Shown here piece after piece: positions 21,661 to 31,734 of a DNA stretch of 64,000 bases; the stretch's first letter is position 1; every line of letters begins with the position of its first letter. Origin of the DNA: Deroplatys truncata (Eukaryota > Arthropoda > Insecta > Mantodea > Mantidae); assembly GCA_030765065.1 (NCBI GenBank), contig CM060990.1:281755341-281819340 (forward strand), in the 5' to 3' direction. The notes under the pieces were generated by a model. It saw only the letters and a program-made list of their open reading frames with translations. It was not told the DNA's origin and made no database searches. The position numbers and the translations under genes are program-made.

Positions 21661-22293
21661 AGCGAAATAAATCCTCCACCATTGCAACCGTCTCCGACCT
21701 CGGGCTCTGACTTCCCGGGCGTTACCCCGGCTTGGGTGAGTGACCTCTCTATACCAGACTCACCCAGGGTCACACCTCCCAGAACATAGACAGAGGGACC
21801 CAATCGCCGTCAGAAGTCAGCAGCTCATTCAATGCCCCCCGCGGGACTGCAGTTGAACAGCGGATACGAACACATACCCTACATGGCGTCCCCGGTGGTG
21901 GGGATGACGCCATTACCCACTCACCCAGCTGCGCACCCACTGCGCGGGTATCCGTCAGGCTGTTCCCACGGAGGATTAAAATAAGGGGGTAAAAGAAGTA
22001 AAAGTGCGTGGGCGTTTCTCACGCATGGTAGGCCGGCGAAGAAGGAAAATAGAGGCGTAAATGAATGGACGTGGGGCGAAATGTGCAGAAATATAAGAGA
22101 AGAAAGAAACGATGGCGAGAGGCGACTTGGAATGAAATGCACAGAACGCACGAGAGCCTACTTTGAGTCCGCCGGTCACGAGGACGAACCCCCCTCGACC
22201 GGACGAGTTTGGAAGGATGATGATGGCGATGAGTGGCTCGGAAACACCCAGGTGCGCCAAAACCGGTACTCATATAAGGTGAGCCCCTGGGGG

Positions 22294-22304
22294 GACTCCT
22301 TACA
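22294..22304. repeat. Target-site duplication of the LINE block, right copy
   Basis: GACTCCTTACA, identical to 13824-13834. Polymerase coding sequence (minus) resumes at once on its right. Confidence 0.85.
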
Positions 22305-23040
22305 AGTCTGGATAAATCATTAATCAGGCAGTTGTGTGACTTAACCTCCTGTTCAATGTACAGTAGATTGACGTAGTGTTGCTTCTTTTCACCTGTTTGA
22401 TATAGAGAAATAATGTTCTCATTCTCCTCCTTACCAAACACTGAAATAGATACTCCGTTATTCTTCTTTTCAAAGCATTCAATTTGATGCAGGGGTACTG
22501 TGAATTCAATACCCTCATAATTGAATGCTTTGAAAAGCAGCACAAAAGGGCATACGGTTGTTCTACTTCCATTTTTCTTCGCAGGGTATTTAGATGCTAG
22601 CATGCACCATGAAAAGTAGAAATTGTCTTCGTTCTTGACATTTATCACCGCATATTTATTCCTAATTTTCTGGGGCAATTCAATGTAAGTTGCTGCATGT
22701 AGAGGGTCATAATGTGTAGAGCGCATTACCAGGCCAAGTATGGAAAACAGTGGTTTCGACGAAGCGCCCCCCTCATATTTGGAAATGTTTTCTAAAATGT
22801 CCCCCGCAATTGAAGAAAACATCTGATTGAGGTCGTTTAATGGAAGTATCAACACGGTCTTAGAATTAAAGAATGAAGAAACTAGCGTCTCTTTATCAAG
22901 TTTATGTATTAAATATGAAAGTTCCTGGGAACAATTAATTTTAAATTCAGACCTGCTTTTCTGCAAAGACGTTTCCACATCTTTAATTATAGGCCCCTTG
23001 CACTCATCTAAAAAGACTCTGGGGTCGAGTATTTCTAATG
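22305..23040 (-). pseudogene. Protein-primed DNA polymerase B, N-terminal part (Maverick-like)
   Basis: One minus-strand frame is open for about 240 codons, from NTLEILDPRVFLDECKGPI at about 23040 to SHNCLINDLSRLV at 22310. Features: ETSLQKSRSEFKIN, a THYDPLHAATYIELP stretch, AVINVKNEDNFYFSWCMLA, NYEGIEFTVPLHQIECFEK, and VNLLYIEQEV. NxxFxWC, YEGIxFPV-like and LIxDLSRLV-like segments in this order are characteristic of the region before the zinc finger of Maverick type B polymerases. This is the least decayed block. Three TAG codons lie just upstream of NTLEIL in this frame, where a frameshift links it to the exon at 23446. Confidence 0.8.
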
Positions 23041-23446
23041 TATTTCTATTCTACTACTAAAAATACGTCCCTTGAATGCCGATTGGGTGGTCTTGCATTC
23101 CAGATCCTGAGAATTGCTAGCATTAACCTTGACTTTTTAACTATGATTTTCTCACTCCCGTCCGGCGCCTGTCTCCTCTTTCCGTTCAGTAGTGATGAAT
23201 CCTTGGATGATGATTCACGTACTATGTTGGGTGATGAGGGGGCTGACGGTGTAGCGTCTACGGCTTCAACAGGCATGTTGGGTGATGAGGAGGCTGACGG
23301 TGCAGCGGTTACGGCTTCAACAGACATGTTGGGTGATGAGGAGGCTGACGCTGCAGCGGCTACGGCTTCATAGATGATCTCGTGCGATGCGGATCAATAT
23401 GTTGCGATCTCCATGGACTGGCATCCCTCGTCCGCCAGAATCTTTC
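23041..23446 (-). pseudogene. Exon-like segment with 51-bp coding repeats, leading into polymerase B
   Basis: On the minus strand a (ATT)n-TTCTAG acceptor at 23450-23447 is followed by KILADEGCQSMEIATY, one in-frame TGA, SASHEIIYEAVAAAA, and about three 17-residue repeats (SVEAVTAAPSASSSPNM type). Then comes a basic segment (NGKRRQAPDGSEKIIVKK), and the frame ends at a TAG at about 23046. The acceptor phase matches the donors of the upstream exon array, so this could be the downstream exon of that gene. The basic end runs straight into the polymerase block, so it may be the original N-terminus of that ORF. Confidence 0.45.
23224..23373 (-). repeat. 51-bp coding tandem repeat, about three copies
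   Basis: Units start at 23224, 23275 and 23326, each beginning ATGTTGGGTGATGAGG on the plus strand. The minus-strand product is an Ala/Ser/Pro repeat of 17 residues. The unit length is a multiple of three, so copy number can vary without a frameshift. Confidence 0.85.
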
Positions 23447-23534
23447 CTAGAATAATAATAATAGTATAGCGGGTGTAGAAGCTGTAAATATGATTTGTTA
23501 CACTAATTTATATAAAACACTGAAGAATTCTTAC

Positions 23535-23888
23535 CATTCGGCAGTTGCTGCATGCAGGAGGCAGGGTCCCAACCTTGATGATTGGGTGCCGGAATAGCAC
23601 AGGATGCAGATGGTGCAGCAGGCGGCGCAGCGGTCACGGTTGAAGCATTCCTGCCCGAAAATAAAGTCCACTCCCTGGAATAATAATGATAATAATAATA
23701 GTATAGCATACGTACATGTTCATAAAACGCTAAAGAATTCTTACCGTTCGGTGCTTGCTGCATGTATGAGGCAGGTTCCCTTCCGTAATGATTGGATGGC
23801 GGAATAGCATGGAATGCAGATGGTGCAGCAACCGGTACAGCGGTCACAGGTTGGCACATTCCTCCCCCGAAATACAGTCCACTCCCTG

Positions 23889-23947
<59 letters not shown>

Positions 23948-24291
23948 TAGAATGTGAATAAGATGTTCGTAACACGCTGAAGAATTCTTAACATTTGTTG
24001 GCTGCTGCATGTATGAGGTAGGGCCCATCCGTAATGATTGGTTGTCAAAATAGCATGGAAGGCGGATGTTGCAGCAATCGGAGTAGCGGTCACGAGTTGA
24101 ACCGTTCCTGCCACTCCCTGAATAATAATAGTGAATAAGATGTTCGTAACACGCTGAAGAATTCTTAACATTTGTTGGCTGCTGCATGTATGAGGTAGGG
24201 CCCATCCGTAATGATTGGTTGTCAAAATAGCATGGAAGGCGGATGTTGCAGCAATCGGAGTAGCGGTCACGAGTTGAACCGTTCCTGCCAC

Positions 24292-24337
<46 letters not shown>

Positions 24338-24543
24338 TAGAATGTTTAAAAGATAATCATAAAACGCTGAAGAATTCTTACCATTTGGTGGTTGTTGCAT
24401 GTATAAGCCAGGGGCCCATCCGTGCTGATTGGATGTCTGAATCCTGTTATTCACAGGCTCTTCCAGCAGCCGGCGGCAAGTATCTTGCTGGAGCTGGTTA
24501 TAAGCTTCAGATAGATTACCAGATCCGGTTGCTGAAAACATAA
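23535..24543 (-). CDS. Tandem array of five exon-like units (unrecognised spliced gene)
   Basis: Five units on the minus strand each have a CAG acceptor after an ATT-rich tract and end at a GTAAG-type donor: 24531-24382 (150 nt), 24294-24169 (126), 24117-23992 (126), 23885-23745 (141) and 23674-23535 (140). Every unit codes for a Pro/Ala/Tyr-rich peptide ending NHYG..P..YMQQ.PNG, in the same phase (one nt left over). The first differs at its start (SATGSGNLSEAYNQLQQD) and has an ATG at 24543. Units two and three share a donor mutated from GGTAAG to GTTAAG. The last unit has a 1-nt deletion that breaks the frame. I recognise no family. It may be a host gene beside the viral remnant, or an N-terminal extension of the polymerase gene that gained introns. 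Confidence 0.4.
23890..23947. repeat. (AAT)n microsatellite before an exon acceptor
   Basis: About 19 uninterrupted AAT/TAA units on the plus strand, read as ATT on the minus strand immediately upstream of the CCAG acceptor of the 23885-23745 unit. A second run lies at 24299-24338. Polytyrosine translations over these runs are meaningless. Confidence 0.95.
23954..24307 (-). repeat. Exact 177-bp tandem duplication inside the exon array
   Basis: 23954-24130 and 24131-24307 read identically base for base and each contain one exon-like unit with the same mutated donor. Perfect identity, while the other units differ clearly, means this duplication is recent, or that it is an assembly artefact. 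Confidence 0.95.
24299..24338. repeat. (AAT)n microsatellite before an exon acceptor
   Basis: Thirteen or so AAT units upstream (minus strand) of the 24294-24169 exon-like unit, matching the position of the run at 23890. Confidence 0.95.
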
Positions 24544-25536
24544 GTAATTTACGCGTTAGATTTGGTTTCTTTTAAAGAAAAGCTATATTATTAAGTTAAT
24601 TTACTATATTGCGTATAGCTTACACACACGCAAATGTCGATGTATATAACTCGGAATAAATATCTATTGCAAAAACAGAACATTTATTATTCAACACAGT
24701 CATGGAAACTATCTCTTTTAAAGTAATGGAAACAGACTGAAGGTTTTCACTAAATGAATGCGTAACGTAAAATGAAACATATCCCAATAGTTATTAACTG
24801 AAGAATGTTCAATCGAGGTAACGTGCGAGGCTCGAAACCAGGAGGTCCTGGGTTCGATACCCGTCGATTGCCAACGGAAGAAATTTCTATAGCATATAAA
24901 GAACATTTATTATTCAACACAGAAGGTATTCAAATAATATATATATTTTCTCTAGAAATGAATTTAATTAATGCTAGAAATCCCGATTTAAACACTTGGA
25001 ATAATAAGTTGGCTTAAAAATGAATACCTAAATAAACTGTTTGCACTAGAGAAAATTAAATTCACACATTAACTGAAGAATGTTCAACTATTTGCATATA
25101 AATGCCTGACATTCAAAAAACAAGAAGTAACTCATAAATTGCCTGCAGAGAGTAATAAGTTAAGTTTTAAAGTAAATGAAGTGTTTTTACAACTTACCTG
25201 ACAGGATGATTTTTATGAAATATTATAGAGCGTTGTAAACCCAGAAGAGATCTTCACTCAATGAGATGACTCGAGAAACTGTAAAAAAAATTCTGGAGGA
25301 GCAGACTAATATATCACTCTTTTTGCAATATAAAATGCAGACGAAAGGCGCGACGGTATAAAATAGATTGATTTTGATTGGCTACTCTACCCCCATCGAG
25401 TAGAAAGAGTCATGGAGGGACGTTAGCCTCGCGCAGGGGGACATTTCATAAATAAATGTATGTAAAAACAGGTTAGGGGAATTCCAGCGTCATGCCGTAA
25501 TACGGAAGTAGGGAAAATCCCTCTGTGTATAGAACG
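24544..25536. other. Intergenic with short dispersed direct repeats
   Basis: No coding frame recognised. AGAACATTTATTATTCAAC occurs at about 24677 and 24900, and ATTAACTGAAGAATGTTCAA occurs at about 24793 and 25068. The pairs interlock around the tRNA-like segment at 24810, which suggests two short overlapping duplications or insertions. Upstream of the exon array this could include its promoter, but I see no clear TATA-plus-start arrangement. Confidence 0.5.
24810..24870 (+). ncRNA. tRNA-like 61-nt segment (tRNA-derived, D arm reduced)
   Basis: A perfect 7-bp acceptor-like stem (CAATCGA/TCGATTG) encloses a T-arm with GGGTTCGATACCC, a good B-box, and a piece resembling the GTTAAC-GTGC end of an A-box. 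At 61 nt it is about 11 nt short of a standard tRNA; the D arm is mostly missing. Read through, CCA follows the discriminator only by chance of the flank. Most likely a decayed tRNA or a tRNA-derived SINE head. Confidence 0.4.
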
Positions 25537-25890
25537 CTAGGCTATTGTTTTGAATACGTGTATTACTAAACATTCGCTGTTTATTAATCACTCAAGTGTT
25601 ATATTTGAAGCATTCACAGGTATATGGAAATGTTATCTCCTCGGAGTGTGTTGTTTGGAAATCCCTCCATTAAGACCGTAAAGACCGGTGTGTATGAATG
25701 TCTTATAAAAGCGGGATTTCCAAGGACTAGATTCCCCCATCCTCAAGGTAAATACAAAATATTTTTCCAGGAATGTATGAAGAACCGCATAACTTGTTGA
25801 TGCATTTCTTAAAAGACCGCCGGTGTGCGTTTTCAGAACAAGATTTTAAGAAAAACAGATATCAAATTATATTTGAAGCGCTCCCGTGGT
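25537..25890 (+). repeat. About 350-bp duplicated unit A, unknown coding potential
   Basis: It matches 32012-32368 with about one difference per ten bases plus small indels. Shared peptides in plus frames are NPSIKT..KTGVYEC, KAGFPRT, PHPQG, and after an indel FLKDRRCAFSEQDFK, then RYQIIFEAL. Conservation of these peptides hints at an old coding sequence, but there are stops and I recognise no family. Confidence 0.75.
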
Positions 25891-25987
25891 TGGACCCCTC
25901 TGCTGGAGTACTCAACACGACTTTTGACAGTATATGTTTTGAAATCCATACATCCCGTTATTTACATATTTTGCAATACTTATATAT

Positions 25988-25998
25988 TTTCTAAGAGG
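25988..25998. repeat. Target-site duplication of LINE copy 4, left
   Basis: TTTCTAAGAGG immediately before the GAT-repeat tail at 25999, repeated exactly at 31724-31734. Confidence 0.9.
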
Positions 25999-26318
25999 TG
26001 ATGATGATGATTAGATGCGGTTTAAGGGCGCTAAACTACTAAGGTCATCAGCGCCCTTACAATGTATAAAATATAAAGTCAAAAATATAAAAGAACCGCA
26101 TAATTAAAGACGGGACACAAACCCGCGATGTCCAAAAGCTAAAAACAACAATACAACAATCCCAAAAATCAACACACTAAAAGCATAGGCAATAAAAGAG
26201 TAAAACGTGTCAAGAACTGTAGAATGCGAGGGGCATGAGCGCCATACATCCACTGGGGAGTAGAGTCCCCATTAAAACACACAGTATAGAATTGCAAAGC
26301 TAAAGGGCGCTCAACGCA

Positions 26319-29300
26319 TCAAATGCGCAGATTAAAATCACAGTCACGAATAAAACGTAAAAAACACTCTACACCACGCGCGTCGTCTGCCAAAACGTTG
26401 GCTAGGCCAACAGGCAGACCCACACGAACACGCAATGCAGCTAAAACCTGACACTCCTCTAAAACGTGACGCACCGTTAAGGGCGCATCACACTGCACAC
26501 AGAGTGGTGCGGGGTCACCACTCAGCAAATACCTATGACTAATAATACAATGTCCGATACGAAGGCGTGTTAAAATTACCTCTTCCCGACGAGATGCACG
26601 GGAAGAGGTAGCCCAGACTAACGGGAGAGGTTTAACCTCCCGCAACTTGTTCCCGCGGAGGGCCGTCCACTCATCGCTCCAAAGCGAGAGGATGCGGCAA
26701 CGTAAAACAATAAACAAATCTGACGAGGGAACAACAGAGGTAACACTTCTGGTTGATAAAATCGCCGATTTGGCAGTGGCGTCGGCAGACTCATTACCTG
26801 AGATGCCCACATGACCTGGAATCCACATGAAGGAGACGCTGATGCCATAGACTCCAAGCGAGTGGAGCAGGTCATGAATGCGCTGTACGAGCGGGTGGTA
26901 ACTGTACAGCGAGCTAATACTTTGAAGAGCACTCAGGGAGTCGGAACAAATAAAACAGTGCCGTAAGTCGTGCCGCTGAATGTACAAAAGAGACTGATAA
27001 ATGCTAAAACGTTCGGCGGTAAAAATCGAACATTGCTCCGGTAAACGAAAGGTAAAGCTATTTCCACCACAAAAAAGGCACATCCTACTCCAGCATCAGT
27101 CTTGGATCCATCAGTAAAGATAAAATCAAAGTCCCCGAATTGCGACTAAAGTTCTAAAAACGCTGATCTAAAGACTGAAGAAGGGGTCTCATTCTTCGGC
27201 ATCAACGATACCCCAGGTGACAGAGGGCCTCAGCGCGCAAACATGGAGGAAAACGCGTTTCCTCCCTTGGAAGGGCCGACGTTGGCGTAACGTCCAAATG
27301 CCGAAGAAGCTGACGAAATCGAACCCCTGGCGGGAGCAATGCAGAGGAGCTAACTAAATATTGCCGATCAAGCTAATCCTCGTAAAATGCCGCGAAGTAC
27401 GGGTGGTCAGGCAAGCTGCAGAGTCGACAAGCATAGCAACACAAGCGCATCTCACGCCTAAAGGACAGCGGAAGCTCTGCAGCTTCAGCGTAAAAACTGG
27501 GCACGGGGCTAGTTGGAAAGGTCCCTGTAGCGACGCTAATACTACGATGATGACTGCGATTCAAGAGACGTAACACAGATCGACGAGCCGATGAAAAGAC
27601 AATACACCCGTAATCAAATTTGGATCGGACCAAAGAGCGATAAAGACGCAGAAGCACGGTCCGATCAGCTCCCCAGGATGTGCCACTTACAACACGTAAA
27701 AGATTAAGAGAACGGTCACACTTTGCTTTTAAAAAAGAAATGTGCGAATTCCAACACAACTTTCTATCAAAGATCAACCCCAAAATTTTCGCCTCGTCTG
27801 CAAACGGAAGTATCCCTGGCCCAAGATGGACAGAGGGCGATGGGAAATACTTCCGGCGCCAGAAGTTGATGCAGACGGATTTCTCGGCGGAGAAATTAAA
27901 GCCGTTGGCGTTACTTCAGGCGCAGAGATGGTCGATACAGCTCTGGAGACGGCGTTCCAGTAGACAGGTCCGCCGTGAACTGCAATAAATGGCAAAATCG
28001 TCAACAAAAAGGGACGATGAAATGCCAGGTGGAATACAATCAACAATGGGGTTGATAGCAATCGCAAAAGGTGTGACACTGAGTACAGAGCCCTGCGGTA
28101 CTCCGTTCTCTTGAATAAAATAACTAGATAGAACACAGCCCACACGTACACGAAAAACGCGGTCCGTAATGAACTCCCGAAGAAATATGGGAAGACGACC
28201 GCGGATATTCCATGCGTAAAGTGTACGTAAAATGCCGCCCATCCAACAAGTGTCATAAGCTTTCTCCAGGTCAAAAAACACAGCCACGGTTTGACACTTT
28301 CTCAGAAATCCACTCATTACATGCGTCGACAGGGACACCAGATGGTCGACGGTAGAGCGATAGCGACGAAATTCGCACTGAGCGTCCGCTAGAAGTTTCT
28401 GAGACTCAAGCCACCATATCAACCGCCCGTTGATCATGCGCTCCATCACCTTGCAAATGCAACTGGTGAGGGAGATAGGACGGTAGCTGGAAGGTATCTG
28501 GCGATCCTTCCCAGGCTTAAGAATAGGGACAATGGTGGCTTTGCGCCAAACGGAAGGAAAAATGCTGTCTTGCCAAATACGGTTATAGACCTGTAAGAGA
28601 AAGAGTTTACTGTCGGCTGAAAGGTTCCTTAACATCAGGACATGAATGCCGTCCGGCCCAGGAGCGGAGTGCCTAGAGCAATGAAGAGCGTGCTCCCGCT
28701 CCCTCATTGAAAAACGTTCGTTATAACATTCATTATTAGCAGAACTAAAATTGTATGCTGTGGAATGAAGCCGGTCTTTAATACAGCGAAAGCCGGCGGA
28801 ATAATGGTCTGAACTGGAAACCGCCTCAAAGGCAGCACCCAGAATGTTAGCAATGTCAGCCGGATCCACTATGGTGGCATTGGAAACCTGAAGGCCAGAA
28901 ACAGTACAATGCGACACTTTACCTGAGAAGCGACGAAGTTTATCCCAAACAATAGATGAAGGCGTAAAGCGGTTAAAAGACTCAACAAAGCGAGTCCACG
29001 ACGCCTTCTTGCTATCCTGAATAATGCGACGAGACCTGGCGTGCGATTGTTTAAAAGTCACCAAATTATCAAGTGTAGGGTATCGCCGAAACACCCTAAG
29101 TGCAGTTCTACGGGCACGAACGGCGTCCCGAAAATCCTACTTAAACCACGGAACAGGCAGTCGCCGAGGATGAGAGGATGAACGGGGAATTGCGCGTTCG
29201 GCGGCAGAGAAAATCGTAGACGTAAGGTGCTGCACTGGGTGGTTAATGTCGGTGAAGTGCTGGTCGTCAAAATGCACGAGGCTGGAATACAAGCTCCAGT

Positions 29301-30006
29301 CGGCTTTTGTGAATATCCAGGTAGGAACCCTGGAATGCTGTACGTGGTGTGACGGAAGAGAAACGATGCAGGGGTAATGGTCGCTGGAGTAGGTGTCAGC
29401 GACGACGTTCCACTGCAGACGACTAACAAGTTAGATGGAGCAAACGGAAAGGTCTAAGTGAGGGAATGTACCAGAAGAATCAGAAAGAAACGTAGGCTCA
29501 CCTGTATTGAGGTTAGAGAGATTAAACTGATAAAAAATGTCGAAAAAAAGAGTTCCCTTCGCACAAGCCCTTGGCGAATCCCACAGGGCGTGATGCCCAT
29601 TAAAATCCCCCAACAGAAGAAAAGGTGTTGGGAGAGCGGACAAGAGATCTCGAACGTCCGTCGGAGCGAGGGGACACGACGGAGGTGAATACACAGAGCT
29701 AACAGAAAACAAAAAGCCGGGTAAGTGAAGGCGAACGGCAACAGTTTGCAAGTCGGTTGTAGGTGTGATGGTTTGAAAATGAACGTCGTTACGCACTAAC
29801 AACATGACACCTCCATGAGCAGGAGTACTTTCCTCCGGTTCAAGGTCGTAGCGACCCGGAGTATATCCTCGCAGATCAAAAGGATCGTGACGGCTAAGCT
29901 TAGTCTCCTGCAAACACACGACCATAGGAGAATGGGAACGCAATAAAGGTTGCAGTTCCGCCCTATGCGATCGTACACCACGTACATTTCAGGTCAGGAT
30001 AGCCAT
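26319..30006 (-). pseudogene. LINE copy 4 ORF2 (endonuclease, RT, RNase H, CCHC), near intact
   Basis: From ATG 30006 to the TAA/TGA region at 26319, about 1229 codons. The endonuclease lies at 29943-29431 (LQETKLS, GGVMLLV, GDFNGHHALW) plus 29429-29058. The RT frame 29094-27916 shows VWRKATIVPILKPGKDRQIP, SYRPISLTSC, FFDLEKAYDTCW, NGVPQGSVLS and the FVDDFAIYC box. The thumb continues at 27783-27373. RNase H is 27083-26319 with FICSDSLSALQ and WIPGHVGISGNESADATAK, followed by the terminal CVQC-x7-H-x4-C motif. RNase H after the RT is diagnostic of the I group as against Jockey proper. A few frameshifts remain. Confidence 0.9.
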
Positions 30007-30027
30007 TAAGAAAAAGGGATAAACTGT

Positions 30028-31318
30028 CTACTTAGAAGGGCGGCTTAAAATTACCTTTTGTTTAACCTTTGGGCTCGGGCTTTTGGTATGGAGTTGGTCA
30101 GACTCCATAGCCTCCTCGAAGGGAGGGCCCACGCGCTCAGAACCAGAAACCGATTCAAGCGCCGTGGATCGGTTCTGGGTGGCGATGGGTGAGGGGTGCC
30201 GCTGAGCGCGGCTTGTCCCAGGAGCTTCCTGGGACTGCGATCTCCGAGGAGGAGAAGGTGAATTATGCTTGCTGGGAACACGCGGAGGGTCTTTTAAAAA
30301 GTCTTCTCTTCGAAGTTTCTGCTTCGGCTTTTTGTCAGTGGCCTGTGACTTCATGGACTTTGGACCAGGTTTATAGGGCTTGGTAACAGTAGCAGACTTG
30401 GACGGCCGGATGGTAGTGGCGGTTAATGCAGTCATGGTCCAATTTTGAGTCCCAGCAACCTTCCGGCGTATGGGCGAGGCAACAACAGAACTGAATGTCC
30501 CGATCGCAGGAGTGAAGGTTGGCGCGCATGGAAACGCCTCCTGGCTTCTGCGAAGGAGAGTTTTTCCTTTACCCGGATCACCTGGATCGCCTTCTCGTCC
30601 AAATACCGCGGACAGTCGCCAAATGAAGCAGAATGTGACCCTTTGCAATTAACGCAGACGGGGGCTGTTGAACAGGCACCTTCGTGTGAGGGCTGGCTAC
30701 ATGTTACACAGATGATAACGGCACCCTTACATGAGACGTGCGTATGCCCAAAATGTTGGCATTTAAAACAACGCAGAGGTCTAGGAATATAAGGCCTCAC
30801 AGAAATCCGTTCGTACCCTGCGGAGATGCTCGTGGGCAGATCGACGCCACCAAATGTTAGAAACAGGGTACGAGTGGGTACCAATACGCCGTCGCGTTTG
30901 ACCTGCACTCGATGAACCGCTGTCACCTTCTGGTCTGCAAGATATTCACCCAGGTCGTCGTCCGATATGCCATCGAGGCAATGCGTGGTGACAACGCCTC
31001 GACAAGAATTCAAGGTGCGGTGCTTCTCAACACGGATAGGATAACCGTGGAGAAGCGTGGCGCGTTTAACAAGGACTTACTTTGTGCCTCGGACTTGCTT
31101 TGCACAAACAACGAACCATTACGAAGCCGACTGCAGGAAAGAACCGGAGCAGCAATTGAGTCAATGCCCTTCTGGATGATAAAAGGGTTCACCTTCTCGA
31201 ATGATTGTCCTTCCACTGTACCGGTAATCACTAAGTAACAACCAGCTGTTGGCGGTGCTACTTCTGTTACTAAGACTTTTCGGCGCTTGTTGTTTATAAT
31301 GGAGAAAGGGTGCTCCAT
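30028..31318 (-). pseudogene. LINE copy 4 ORF1 (gag-like), frameshifted
   Basis: ATG at 31318 (MEHPFSIINNKRRK). Frames 31318-31010, 31013-30432 and 30648-30028 together cover about 430 codons. All three zinc knuckles are intact: CFKCQHFGHTHVSC, CVTCSQPSHEGAC, CVNCKGSHSASFGDC. An RRM-like segment (TRTLFLTFGGVDLP) precedes them. The Arg/Pro/Ser-rich C-terminus has a PSPPRRSQSQEAPGTS stretch. Two frame changes, near 31012 and 30500, inactivate it. Confidence 0.88.
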
Positions 31319-31723
31319 AGCGAAAAAAATCCTCCACTATTGCAACTGTCTCCGACCTCGGGCTCTGACTTCGCGGGCGTTACCCCGGCTTCGGTGAGTG
31401 GCCTATCTATACCTATCTCACCCCAGGGTCACACCTCCCAGAACATAGACAGAGGGACCCAATCGCCGTCAGAAGTCAGCAGCTCATGCAATGGCCCCCC
31501 GCGGGTCTGCAGTTCAACAGCGGATACGAACACAAACCCTACATGACGACCCCGGTGGTGGGGATGACGCCATTACCCACTCACCCAGCTGCGCACGCAG
31601 TGCGCTGGTGTCCGTCAGGCTGTGTCCACGGAGGATTAGAAGAAAAGGTAGGCAAAGTAGGCCGGCGAGGAAGAAAAAGAGATGCGTAAATGAATGGACG
31701 TGGTGCGAAATGTGCAGAAGTAA

Positions 31724-31734
31724 TTTCTAAGAGG
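31724..31734. repeat. Target-site duplication of LINE copy 4, right
   Basis: TTTCTAAGAGG, identical to 25988-25998. Confidence 0.9.

Larger units (their letters stand above)
20024..22293 (-). mobile_element. I-like LINE copy 3, 5' part (outer element of the composite)
   Basis: The 5' end is at 22293 (CCCCAGGGGCTCACC on the minus strand), directly beside the right target duplication GACTCCTTACA. It holds a 5' UTR of about 630 bp, ORF1 (from 21660), and the first about 115 codons of ORF2, after which copy 2 begins at about 20023. Because the 5' end is complete and the duplication is intact, this was a full-length insertion into the DNA polymerase gene. Confidence 0.88.
25999..31723 (-). mobile_element. 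I-like non-LTR retrotransposon copy 4, slightly 5'-truncated
   Basis: 5.7 kb on the minus strand with an 11-bp target duplication (TTTCTAAGAGG) on both sides. The 3' tail is TGATGATGATGATT on the plus strand. The 5' end at 31723 lies about 200 bp inside the 5' UTR compared with the copy ending at 22293, a 5' truncation typical of target-primed reverse transcription. It is the best preserved copy, with a 392-codon open RT stretch and a complete RNase H frame, but it still has frameshifts in ORF1, the endonuclease and the RT. Confidence 0.93.

Noticed and set aside
23741..24541. Open frames with polytyrosine or poly-isoleucine runs
   Set aside because: They arise by reading through (AAT)n microsatellites that sit in the proposed introns; only the exon-like parts between them are of interest.
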